A DNA stretch of 35,578 bases from contig RHKY01000051.1 in assembly GCA_008363385.1 (NCBI GenBank), positions 1 through 35,578 on the forward strand. The letters are read 5' to 3'. This DNA is from Acidobacteriota bacterium. Lineage in GTDB: Bacteria; Acidobacteriota; Thermoanaerobaculia; UBA5066. This document shows, in pieces, positions 22,451-30,256 of the stretch. Both the position numbers and the translations under genes were made by a program. Positions within the stretch are counted from its first letter, which is position 1, and the number at the start of each line of letters is the position of its first letter. A model generated the notes under the pieces. That model was given only the letters and a program-made list of their open reading frames with translations. It was not told the origin of the DNA and did not search any database.

Positions 22451-23974
22451 TCACCCCAGAGGGCCGACCTCCTTCTCGACCTCGTCGAGGACCTCGCACG
22501 AGCGGACGAGCTGGCGCATGGCGTTGTGGTCGACGTACAGGGGCCGGTCCTCGTCCAGGTGGGCCACGTGCCGCCGGACCGCCCGGCGCGCGGCCGTCGT
22601 CCCCTTGCCGAACGCGAAGTCCCGGAAGTCGAGCGCCTGGGCCGCGGCCATCATCTCGATCCCGAGGACGCCGTAGGCGTTCTCGAGGATCTGCTCGTTC
22701 TTCAGCGCCGTGTTCATCCCCATGGAGACGAAGTCCTCCTGGTCGGCCGCCGCGGGGATCGACTGGATCGAGGCCGGCGTCGAGAGGATCCGCTGCTCGA
22801 CGATCAGCGTGTCGGCGGTGTACTGCGACAGCATCATCCCCGAGAACATCCCGGCCCCCTTCGTCAGGAAGGCCGGCAGCCCGACGGAGAGCGCCGGGTT
22901 CGTCATCCGGTTCAGCCGGCGCTCGGAGAGGACAGAGACCATCGTCACGGCCGCCCCGACGAGGTCCATCGGGAGGGAGACGGGCGTCCCCTGGAAGTTG
23001 GCGCCGGTGAGCGTCAGGCGCGCCTCGGGGATGAAGATCGGGTTGTCGCCGACGCCCGACAGCTCGGTCTCCACCTGCTTCTTCGCCCAGGCCACGGCGT
23101 CGTGCGCGGCGCCGATGACCTGCGGGGTCGAGCGCATCGAGTAGGCGTCCTGGACCTTCGTCTTCATCTTCCCGGTGGCCAGGTCCCCCCCGGCCAGGAC
23201 CCTGCGGATCGCCGCCGCCGACCGGACGGCGCCCGGGAAGCCGCGGAGCTCGTGGAGGCGGGTGTCGTACGGCTTGAGGTTGGCGACGAGCGCCTCGAGC
23301 GTCATGGCGCAGGCGATCTCGGCCTGCTTGAGCCACCGCTCGACGTCGTGCAGGAGGAGGGCGCTCATGGCCGTCAGGAGGTTCGAGCCGTTGATGGCGG
23401 CCAGGCCGTCGCGGGCCATCAGGCCCGGGACCGGGATCCCCGCCCGCTCCATCGCCACCTCGCCCGGCAGCCGCTCGCCCTGGTAGAAGGCCTCTCCCTC
23501 CCCCATCAGGAGGAGGGCGATCTGCGACATCGGCGCCAAGTCCCCGCAGGCGCCGACGGAGCCCTTGCGGCAGACGACCGGCGTCACGCCCCGGTTCAGC
23601 ATCTCGACGAGCGTGAGGGGGATCTCGGGCCGGCAGCCGGAGTTGCCGTGCGCGTGGACGTTGACGCGGGCCGCCATGGCGCCGCGGACGTGCTCCACGG
23701 GCGCGGGCTCGCCGATCCCGGCCGCGTGGTTGTAGATCAGGTAGCGCTGGAACTGCCGGACCTGCTCGTCGGAGAGGACGACCTCCGAGAACTCGCCGAT
23801 CCCGGTGTTCGTCCCGTACATGATCTCGTGCGCGGCGAGCTTCTCCTCGAGCATCGCCCGGCAGGAGCGGATCCGCTCCACCGCCCCGCCGGAGAGGACG
23901 ACCTCCTCGCCGTTCCGCGCGACGCGGACGAGCTTCTCGACCGTGAGCTGGCCACCGTCCAGGACGACCGACAT
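22451..23974 (-). CDS. hutH: Histidine ammonia-lyase family protein (MIO enzyme) with Ala-Cys-Gly site
   Basis: 507 residues from ATG 23974 with GGGGAGGGAGAG upstream. Members turn His (or Tyr/Phe) into the trans-enoate plus ammonia with a self-made MIO cofactor. Tyr53 (YGTNTGIG), His83 (NHAAG), the VQDAYSMRSTPQV block, and Glu413 (DQEDFVSMG) are conserved; His83 and the Glu favour histidine. The MIO tripeptide, normally Ala-Ser-Gly, is Ala142-Cys143-Gly144 (GSVGACGDLAP). The usual His after QED is Phe. hutU, hutI and hutG are not nearby. It lies 52 nt after a peptide transporter gene on the same strand. Substrate call is moderate; family is certain. Confidence 0.88.
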   Translation of the reverse strand: MSVVLDGGQLTVEKLVRVARNGEEVVLSGGAVERIRSCRAMLEEKLAAHEIMYGTNTGIGEFSEVVLSDEQVRQFQRYLIYNHAAGIGEPAPVEHVRGAMAARVNVHAHGNSGCRPEIPLTLVEMLNRGVTPVVCRKGSVGACGDLAPMSQIALLLMGEGEAFYQGERLPGEVAMERAGIPVPGLMARDGLAAINGSNLLTAMSALLLHDVERWLKQAEIACAMTLEALVANLKPYDTRLHELRGFPGAVRSAAAIRRVLAGGDLATGKMKTKVQDAYSMRSTPQVIGAAHDAVAWAKKQVETELSGVGDNPIFIPEARLTLTGANFQGTPVSLPMDLVGAAVTMVSVLSERRLNRMTNPALSVGLPAFLTKGAGMFSGMMLSQYTADTLIVEQRILSTPASIQSIPAAADQEDFVSMGMNTALKNEQILENAYGVLGIEMMAAAQALDFRDFAFGKGTTAARRAVRRHVAHLDEDRPLYVDHNAMRQLVRSCEVLDEVEKEVGPLG

Positions 23975-24026
23975 CCCTCTCTCCCTCCCCGGGGCCCGGG
24001 TCTCGGCCCGCCCCGGACGCGCCGGC

Positions 24027-25433
24027 CTACGCGGCGGCGCGCTCCTGGCGCTCGAGCCAGACGTTGAAGACCCAGATCGCCAGCGCCGAGGCGAACCCGA
24101 TCAGCATCAGGATGACCCAGCCGCGCGCGGCCGCCGCGGGGTCGAGCTCGAGGAGGCCGTTCGGGAGCTTCGTGGCCCCCTTGCAGATCACCTCGTTGAA
24201 GATCGCCGCGCCGACGGGGCCCCCGACGAGCGAGCCGATCGCCAGCGGCAGGTTCGCGTACCCGAGGAAGAGCCCCTCCTGCCCCTTGGGCGCCAGCCCC
24301 CCGATGTACTCGTACATCCGCGCCGAGGTGAAGAGCTCGCCGAAGGCGATGAGGCCGACGGTCGCCACGATGACGACGGAGCCGATCGGGATCCCGCCGA
24401 GGACCTCGCGCCGCATCCCTCCCTCGGAGTAGATCGGCCAGAGGTTGATGGCCATCGAGAGGCCGATGATCACGGTCCCGATCACGATCGAGCGGATCGG
24501 CCGGATCTTCCCGAAGAGCCGCGTCACGAGGAGCTGGAAGCAGACGATGACGAGCGGGTTGGCCATCGTGTAGACGTCCACGGGCGGGTTCGTCTCGAGC
24601 ACGCGCTTCCAGTAGAGCGGCAGGACGTTGTAGACCTGGTTGTAGAGGAAGAAGAAGCCGCTCGAGACGAGGAGGAAGACGACGAAGCGGCCGTTCGTCA
24701 GGACCCGCACCATGTCGAGGAGGATCTGCCCGACGCTCCGCTTCGGCTTCTGCGGCGCGGTCGAGCCGGGCACGGTCCCGGGGTCGCGGTAGAAGAGGAG
24801 CGCCATCAGGAAGGCCAGGAGCGAGCAGGCGGCCGCCACCGCGAAGATGAGCGAGAACTCGACCCGCGTCCTGACGAAGTACGAGACGGTCCGGCCCACG
24901 AGCGAGCCGATGTTGACGACCATGTAGAAGATGGCGAAGGCGAGCGTGGCGCGCGTCCCCGAGACCTTCTGCGCGGTCCCCAGGATGCAGGGCTTGACGA
25001 ACGACCCGCCGATCCCGATCAGGAGGAGCCCGGCGACGACCGGGACGACGACCCCCGCCGTCGCGGTGAACTCCTTCTCGACGGTCGGCGACAGGACCGC
25101 GCCGCCGAACCAGACGGGCGCGCCGACGAGCGAGTACCCGATCGCCAGGAGGACGCCCGCCAGCAGCAGCGCGCGGCGGTAGCCGATCTGGTCGGCGATG
25201 GTGCCGGAGAGGATCGGCAGGAAGTAGATCAGCGTCCAGAGGACGCTGCCGTTCAGCGTGGAGGGCCAGTAGTCCCCGAAGCCGAGCTGCCCGAGGTAGA
25301 TGACGACGAAGCTGGCGACGGCGTAGTACGCGGCCCGCTCGAAGAGCTCCGTGACGTTGGCGATCCAGAAGACGGGCGGGAACTTCTCGGCCGCCCCGTG
25401 GGGGGCGGTGGAGGTCGTCGTCGGTGCTGTCAT
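24027..25433 (-). CDS. Proton-dependent oligopeptide transporter (POT/PTR2 family)
   Basis: 468 residues from ATG 25433. There is no SD; TATCAT ends 9 nt upstream. The ExxERxxYY proton-coupling motif is ELFERAAYY near the N-terminus. The PTR2 signature region FYMVVNIGSLVGRTVSYF and the late GELFTSARMYEYIGGLAP are also present. About 12-14 helices; an extra extracytoplasmic stretch (VWFGGAVLSPTVEKEFTATAG) lies between helices 3 and 4. It imports di- and tripeptides with protons. Lying 52 nt before hutH, it likely feeds amino acids to that enzyme. Confidence 0.9.
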   Translation of the reverse strand: MTAPTTTSTAPHGAAEKFPPVFWIANVTELFERAAYYAVASFVVIYLGQLGFGDYWPSTLNGSVLWTLIYFLPILSGTIADQIGYRRALLLAGVLLAIGYSLVGAPVWFGGAVLSPTVEKEFTATAGVVVPVVAGLLLIGIGGSFVKPCILGTAQKVSGTRATLAFAIFYMVVNIGSLVGRTVSYFVRTRVEFSLIFAVAAACSLLAFLMALLFYRDPGTVPGSTAPQKPKRSVGQILLDMVRVLTNGRFVVFLLVSSGFFFLYNQVYNVLPLYWKRVLETNPPVDVYTMANPLVIVCFQLLVTRLFGKIRPIRSIVIGTVIIGLSMAINLWPIYSEGGMRREVLGGIPIGSVVIVATVGLIAFGELFTSARMYEYIGGLAPKGQEGLFLGYANLPLAIGSLVGGPVGAAIFNEVICKGATKLPNGLLELDPAAAARGWVILMLIGFASALAIWVFNVWLERQERAAA

Positions 25434-25442
25434 GACCCGGGG

Positions 25443-25448
25443 ATGATA
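25443..25448 (-). promoter_or_regulatory. -10-like TATCAT before the POT transporter start
   Basis: On the minus strand TATCAT ends 9 nt before ATG 25433, and no SD is present. The -35 region is not recognisable. It fits a leaderless or near-leaderless transcript. Confidence 0.4.
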
Positions 25449-25596
25449 CCGGCGGACGCGCCCCGCACGGCCCCGGCCCCACCAGGAACGGCGCGGCGCG
25501 CGAGCCGGCAGGATCGATGGAAATGAGCGAGGTGGAGAGCGCGCGTCGTCCGGCCCGCGCGGCCCGCCGGGGGCGGCCCCGGGCGAAGATGGGACC

Positions 25597-26469
25597 ATGA
25601 GCTCCGTCCTGATCACGGGCTGCTCCTCCGGGATCGGCCGCGCCGCCGCCCTCCGGTTCGCCGCGGCCGGCTGGACCGTCTTCCCCACCGCCCGGCGCCC
25701 GGAGGCGATCGCGGACCTGGCGGGGCCGGCCTCCTTCCCGCTCGCGCTCGACGTCACCGACGGCGCGTCGATCGACGCCGCCGTCCGAGAGGCGCGGGCG
25801 AGGGCCCGGCGGGTCGACGTCCTCGTCAACAACGCCGGGTACGGCCAGATGGGGCCGCTGGTCGAGCTCACGGCCGACGACTGGCGCCGCCAGCTGGAGA
25901 CGAACGTCGTCGGTCTGATGGAGGTGACGCGCGCCGTCGTCCTCGGCCCCGGCGGGATGGCCGAGCTCCGGTCGGGGCGGATCGTGAACGTCGGCTCGGT
26001 CGTCGGGTGGATCGCCACGCCGTTCGGCGGCGCCTACTGCGCCTCGAAGTTCGCGGTGCGGGGGCTCTCGGACGCGCTGCGCGTCGAGCTCGCCCCGTTC
26101 GGGATCGAGGTCGTCCAGGTGGAGCCGGGCCCCGTCCGCTCCGGCTTCGGCGAGCGGGCCACCGGCTCCCTCGACGGGTTCCGGAGCCGCGAGGGCTCGC
26201 TCTACCGCGCGGTGCGCGAGGCGGTCGAGCGGCGGGCCCGCTCCTCCCAGTCGGGGACGACGACGGCGGAGGGATGCGCGGAGGCGCTCTTCCGCGCGGC
26301 CACGGTCGCGCGCCCGCGGACGCGGTACACCGTCACGCGCGAGGCGCGCGGCATGAGGCTCCTCCGCTTCCTCCTCCCCGACCGCGCCCTCGACCGGGTC
26401 CTCGCACGGCGGTTCGACCTCCTCCCGGACCGCCTCCGGCCGACCCTCGGCCGGGGCAACGAGGGCTGA
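25597..26469 (+). CDS. Short-chain dehydrogenase/reductase
   Basis: 290 residues from ATG 25597. Classical SDR marks: TGCSSGIG for NAD(P) binding, DVLVNNAGYG, the catalytic Ser in VNVGSVVGW, and YCASK with catalytic Tyr and Lys. The Arg-containing TARRPE after strand 2 suggests NADP. A C-terminal extension (TVTREARGMRLLRFLLPDRA) is like that in retinol-dehydrogenase-like and 'SDR family oxidoreductase' proteins acting on lipophilic substrates. The actual substrate is unknown. It stands 27 nt before the YfhO-like gene. Confidence 0.9.
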   Translation: MSSVLITGCSSGIGRAAALRFAAAGWTVFPTARRPEAIADLAGPASFPLALDVTDGASIDAAVREARARARRVDVLVNNAGYGQMGPLVELTADDWRRQLETNVVGLMEVTRAVVLGPGGMAELRSGRIVNVGSVVGWIATPFGGAYCASKFAVRGLSDALRVELAPFGIEVVQVEPGPVRSGFGERATGSLDGFRSREGSLYRAVREAVERRARSSQSGTTTAEGCAEALFRAATVARPRTRYTVTREARGMRLLRFLLPDRALDRVLARRFDLLPDRLRPTLGRGNEG

Positions 26470-26483
26470 CCCGGCCGTTCGGC

Positions 26484-26489
26484 TACGAT
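26484..26489 (+). promoter_or_regulatory. -10-like TACGAT before the YfhO-like gene
   Basis: TACGAT ends 7 nt before GTG 26497, and no SD is present, so a leaderless start is likely. No convincing -35 at 16-18 nt. Confidence 0.4.
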
Positions 26490-26496
26490 CGCCGCC

Positions 26497-28908
26497 GTGC
26501 AGCTCCCCACCGCTGGGCCCGGCGCTCCGGCGCGGGAGGCGCGCCGGCCGCCCCCGGCCAGGGAGGCCCTGCTCGCCGCCGGACTCTGCGCGGCGGCGGC
26601 GCTCTTCTTCCCCGGGATCCTCCGGGGCGAGTCCTTCTTCTACGGCGACTTCCACGCCGCCTTCCAACCGCTCCGGTCGGTGCTGGGACGGGCCTTGCGC
26701 CAGGGGCTCCCGCTCTGGACCCCGGAGCTCGGGCACGGCCAGCCTCTGGCCGCGAGCCCGTTCGCGGCGGCGCTCTACCCACCGAGCTGGCTCTTCGCCC
26801 TGTCGGAGCCGGAGAGCGGGAGGCTGCTGTCGCTCCTGACGGTCCTCCACCTGCTCTGGGGAGCGGCGGGGACCTGGGGCCTTCTCCGCTCGCGCGGGGC
26901 CTCTCTGCCTGCCCGCTGGACCGGCGCGTTCGTCTTCGCCTTCTGCGGCATGGCCGTCTCGGGGAGCCACATGACGCTCCTCTGCTTCACCGTGGCCTGG
27001 AGCCCCTGGGCCCTCCTCGCCCTGGACGCCGCCGCGGCGGACCGGCCCGCGCCGCGGCGCGCCGCCGTCCTCCTCCTCGCCTGGACGGTCGCCGTCCAGG
27101 TCGCCTCGGGCGACCCGTTCATCCTGGCGGCCACGCTCCTCGGCGTCGCCCTCCACGCCGTCGCCGGGAGGGAGGACGACCCCGGCGCGCCGAGGGCCGC
27201 CGCGCGCCGCACGCTCGCGGCGGCCGGCGGTACGGCGCTCGGCCTCCTCGCGGCGTCTCCCCTCCTCGTCGCCGCTTCGGTGTGGCTCTCCGGCACCGCC
27301 CGCGGCGCCGGGCTCGCGCACGGGGAGGTGTTCCTCAGGTCGCTCCACCCCCTGGCGGCGCTCGGCCTCGGCTTCCCCGGCATCTTCGGGGACGTCTTCC
27401 GCCTCGGACCCCAGGGCTTCCTCGCGCCGGGGATCCACGACGACGTGCCACCTCTCTTCCCGAGCCTCTACGTCGGCCTCCTCGCCCTCTTCCTCGCCGC
27501 GCTCGGGGCATTCCTCGGGGGTCGCGGGGGGAGGACGGACGGGCTCTGGCTCGCGATCCTCCTGGCCCTCGCGCTCGGACGGCACGTCCCCGGCCACGAG
27601 CTGCTGCTGGAGGTCCCTGGCTTCGCCGCGTCCCGATACCCCGTCAAGTGGCTGCTCGCGGGGATGCTGCCGCTCGCGCTCCTCTCCGCGCGCGGCCTGG
27701 ACGTGGCCGTGGCGCGGGCGGCGCGACCGGGGGGGGCTCGGGGTTTCCCGGCCGCGTTCGGCGCTGCCCTCCTCTTGCCGGCCGGCCTCGTGGCGGCGGT
27801 TCTCGCGGGGCTCGACGGCCCGGTCGCGGTCGCCTACGCCTCCGCGCGCCTCGAGGGGACGAGCCTTCCGCTCTCGCCCGCCGAGCTGCGGCCCCTCGTC
27901 GCGTCGCTCCTGTGCGACGGGGCGCTCCGAGCCGGCCTGCCCCTGCTCGGCGCGGCGCTCGTGGTCCTCCTGGCGGCGCGGCGGGGGCGCCCGCGCCTCG
28001 TGGCCGCTTCCCTCGCGGGCTTCGTGACGCTCGACGTCGGCCTCGCGGGCCGATCGCTGGCCCCCACCGTCCCGGACGACTTCTACGGGGTCCCTCCGGC
28101 GGCGGTCTCGGCCCTCCGGGCCTCCCCGGAGCCCCTGGCTCGCGTCTGGGTGGACGGGTCGGAGGAGGCCCGCCGCGTCCGGACGGTCGTCCCTGTCTCG
28201 GTCGGCGAGACGGCCTCGGCGATCCGGCTGGAGCGCGAACGGATGCCCGGCTACGTCGGCGCCGCGTACGGCCTCGCCCTCGCCTTCCCGACGGACCTCG
28301 AGTCGCTCTCGCCCTCGACCTACGCCGCCTACCGCCGCCTCGTCGAAACGGCGCCCCCTCGCGAACGGACGCTCCTCCTCCGGATGGCGAACGTCTCGCA
28401 CGTCGTCTCCCCGCTGGACAGGGGCGGGCCCGGGATGCTCCGAGTCCGCGCCTTCCACGTCCTGGCCGAGCGGCCGCTGGGGCTCTGGGCCGTCCAGGCG
28501 GCCCTGCCGAGGGCCCGCACCGTCGAGGCGCTGCGCGTCCACGACGGGCCGTCGGGTCTCCTCGCCGTCCTCGCGTCGGAGCCCGACGAGTTCGCCGACC
28601 GGTACGGTTTCGTCGACCGCGGCGTCGTGCCGGGAGCCGGGAGCTGGCTCCGCCCCGCCGGCGCGGGGCACGCTGCGGGCCCGAAGGGGGCGCGGAGCGC
28701 CGCGGTGACGGCCGACCTCCCGGACCGGCTCGCCGCCGACGTCGAGGGCGCCGCCTTCCTCCTCGTCGCCGACGCGTTCGGCCCGGGATGGAGGGCCCTC
28801 GTCGACGGGCGCGAAGCGCCGCTCCTCCCCGCGAACCTCGCTTTCCGGGCCGTCCCCGTCCCCGGAGGCCGCCACCGGGTCGAGATCGTCTACCGCCCCC
28901 TCTTCTGA
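26497..28908 (+). CDS. YfhO-like large membrane protein (GT-C fold type)
   Basis: 803 residues from GTG 26497. About 12 helices in the first 600 residues are followed by a soluble region. The loop GDFHAAFQPLRSVLGRAL and the SPFAAALYPPSWL segment match YfhO and related GT-C-like proteins. The end (LLVADAFGPGWRALVDGRE, then GGRHRVEIVYRP) is the typical beta-domain of this family. YfhO-type proteins modify teichoic or other surface glycans or lipids in studied cases. In this organism the target is unknown, but cell-envelope glycosylation is the likely area. Confidence 0.82.
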   Translation: MQLPTAGPGAPAREARRPPPAREALLAAGLCAAAALFFPGILRGESFFYGDFHAAFQPLRSVLGRALRQGLPLWTPELGHGQPLAASPFAAALYPPSWLFALSEPESGRLLSLLTVLHLLWGAAGTWGLLRSRGASLPARWTGAFVFAFCGMAVSGSHMTLLCFTVAWSPWALLALDAAAADRPAPRRAAVLLLAWTVAVQVASGDPFILAATLLGVALHAVAGREDDPGAPRAAARRTLAAAGGTALGLLAASPLLVAASVWLSGTARGAGLAHGEVFLRSLHPLAALGLGFPGIFGDVFRLGPQGFLAPGIHDDVPPLFPSLYVGLLALFLAALGAFLGGRGGRTDGLWLAILLALALGRHVPGHELLLEVPGFAASRYPVKWLLAGMLPLALLSARGLDVAVARAARPGGARGFPAAFGAALLLPAGLVAAVLAGLDGPVAVAYASARLEGTSLPLSPAELRPLVASLLCDGALRAGLPLLGAALVVLLAARRGRPRLVAASLAGFVTLDVGLAGRSLAPTVPDDFYGVPPAAVSALRASPEPLARVWVDGSEEARRVRTVVPVSVGETASAIRLERERMPGYVGAAYGLALAFPTDLESLSPSTYAAYRRLVETAPPRERTLLLRMANVSHVVSPLDRGGPGMLRVRAFHVLAERPLGLWAVQAALPRARTVEALRVHDGPSGLLAVLASEPDEFADRYGFVDRGVVPGAGSWLRPAGAGHAAGPKGARSAAVTADLPDRLAADVEGAAFLLVADAFGPGWRALVDGREAPLLPANLAFRAVPVPGGRHRVEIVYRPLF

Positions 28909-28938
28909 CCAGGCCGCCCGACTTGAATAAACAGGAAC

Positions 28939-28967
28939 TTGACTTTCATTTTCTTCAGGCCCATCTT
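28939..28967 (+). promoter_or_regulatory. Candidate promoter in an AT-rich patch before the DUF2089-like gene
   Basis: TTGACT (28939-28944), 17 nt, then CATCTT (28962-28967), 6 nt before ATG 28974. The -35 is good, the -10 weak. The patch 28921-28970 is strikingly AT-rich for this genome. Confidence 0.4.
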
Positions 28968-28973
28968 CGGGGC

Positions 28974-29288
28974 ATGGGCGGGACGGAAGGGGACGCCGAG
29001 AGTCGCTGGCTCGACCACCTCGACGACGAGGACGTCGGCTTCCTGAAGCGGTTCCTCCTCTCGTCGGGATCGCTGAAGGCGACCGCCGAGGCGTACGGCG
29101 TCAGCTACCCGACGGTCCGCCTCCGCCTGGACCGGCTGATCGGGAAGGTGCGCGCGCTTTCCGACCGGAAGGTGGAGAGCGAGTTCGAGAGGGTCCTCCG
29201 CGCGCAGTACGCCGACGGGAAGCTCGACCTCGCCACCGTCCGGGTCCTCCTCGCGGCGCACCGCCGCGAATCCGGGCGGATGCCGTGA
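28974..29288 (+). CDS. DUF2089-like helix-turn-helix protein
   Basis: 104 residues from ATG 28974; a TTG at 28923 would add 17 residues. DVGFLKRFLLSSGSLKATAE then YGVSYPTVRLRLDRLIGKV is the core of the DUF2089 family, which reads like a helix-turn-helix (SYPTVRLRLD as recognition helix). The zinc-ribbon N-terminus of longer DUF2089 proteins is missing. It likely binds DNA and controls the next gene. Its stop overlaps a GTG of that gene, whose better start is 21 nt further on. Confidence 0.8.
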   Translation: MGGTEGDAESRWLDHLDDEDVGFLKRFLLSSGSLKATAEAYGVSYPTVRLRLDRLIGKVRALSDRKVESEFERVLRAQYADGKLDLATVRVLLAAHRRESGRMP

Positions 29289-29308
29289 AGCCCCGAAAGG
29301 AGGGACCC

Positions 29309-30133
29309 GTGAGAGGCATCCCCGCCCTCGTCCGCTCGCTCCTCGTCCCCGCCGCGCTCGTCGCGGCCGCGCCCGCCGCCTCCGAGGAGGCGCTCTGGCG
29401 GCTCGAGGCGCCCGGCGGGATGCTCCTCCTCGAGGGGGCCCCGGGGGGACGCACGACCCGCGTCGCGACGATCGAGAAGCCGCTCATCGCCACCGCCTCC
29501 TGGGCCGTCCGCGGCGAGGTCGCCACCCGGGACGTCGAGGGGTCGGGCTACCTCGAGATGTGGAGCGTCTTCCCCGACGGCGCGCGCTACTTCTCGCGGA
29601 CGCTGGGCGACGAGGGGCCGATGGCGCGGCTGTCGGGGACCGCTCCCCGGCGGCCCTTCGTCCTCCCCTTCTTCAGCAAGCCCGGGATGGTCCCGGAGCG
29701 GCTCGAGGTGAACGTCGTCCTGCCGGGGACGGGCCGCGTGGAGCTCTCCGGCGTCGTCCTCCTGCAGCTGGCGCCGGGAGAGGACCCGATGGCGCCCGAG
29801 GGCGCCTGGCTCTCCGCCCCCGCGATCGGCGTCGCGGGCGGCATCCTCGGAGCGCTCCTGGGGTGCGCCGGCGCCCTCGCGGGCCTCCTCGCCAGTCGCG
29901 GGAAGGCCCGCGCGGCGGTCCTCGGCCTCTTCGCCGTCCTGATCGGCGTGGGGGTCCTCCTGGTCGCCGTGGGCGCCGCCGCCCTCGCCGCGGGACAGCC
30001 CGGCTGGCTCTCGGGGGCTTGCCTCTTCGCCGGCCTCCTCTCGGCCGTCATCCCGCTGGCGACCCTCCCCGCCGTCCGCCGCCGCTTCGAGGAGGCCGAG
30101 CTCCGCCGGATGCGCTCGCTCGACCCGATCTGA
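29309..30133 (+). CDS. Exported/membrane protein with lectin-like beta domain and C-terminal helices
   Basis: 274 residues from GTG 29309, which follows AAAGGAGGG by 4-5 nt; the earlier in-frame GTG 29285 lacks an SD. A signal peptide (about 1-24, ending PAASE) is followed by a beta-rich region of about 130 residues (GSGYLEMWSVFPDGARYFSRT, in parts) like a jelly-roll, then three or four helices (from about residue 180) and a basic tail. It is not a family I can name. Pairing with a DUF2089-like regulator suggests a small stress or envelope unit. Confidence 0.75.
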   Translation: MRGIPALVRSLLVPAALVAAAPAASEEALWRLEAPGGMLLLEGAPGGRTTRVATIEKPLIATASWAVRGEVATRDVEGSGYLEMWSVFPDGARYFSRTLGDEGPMARLSGTAPRRPFVLPFFSKPGMVPERLEVNVVLPGTGRVELSGVVLLQLAPGEDPMAPEGAWLSAPAIGVAGGILGALLGCAGALAGLLASRGKARAAVLGLFAVLIGVGVLLVAVGAAALAAGQPGWLSGACLFAGLLSAVIPLATLPAVRRRFEEAELRRMRSLDPI

Positions 30134-30155
30134 GGGCCCGGCTCCGCCGCGGGGC

Positions 30156-30184
30156 TTGCCGGCCCCCAGGCGAGCTTCTATCCT
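30156..30184 (+). promoter_or_regulatory. Sigma70-type promoter of the chemoreceptor gene
   Basis: TTGCCG (30156-30161), a 17-nt spacer and TATCCT (30179-30184). It is the same design as the speD promoter. The transcript would have a leader of about 65 nt before ATG 30257. Confidence 0.5.
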
Positions 30185-30256
30185 CTCCCCTTCGAGCTCA
30201 ACGGAACCGGTGGACGACGGGGCCCGGGCTCGCGGGCCTCGTCCGCTGCGCTCGCG

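Noticed and set aside
25517-25600. 27-residue Arg-rich frame ending in an ATGA overlap with the SDR start
   Set aside because: No convincing SD, composition typical of chance GC-rich frames, and no hydrophobic or leader-peptide pattern.
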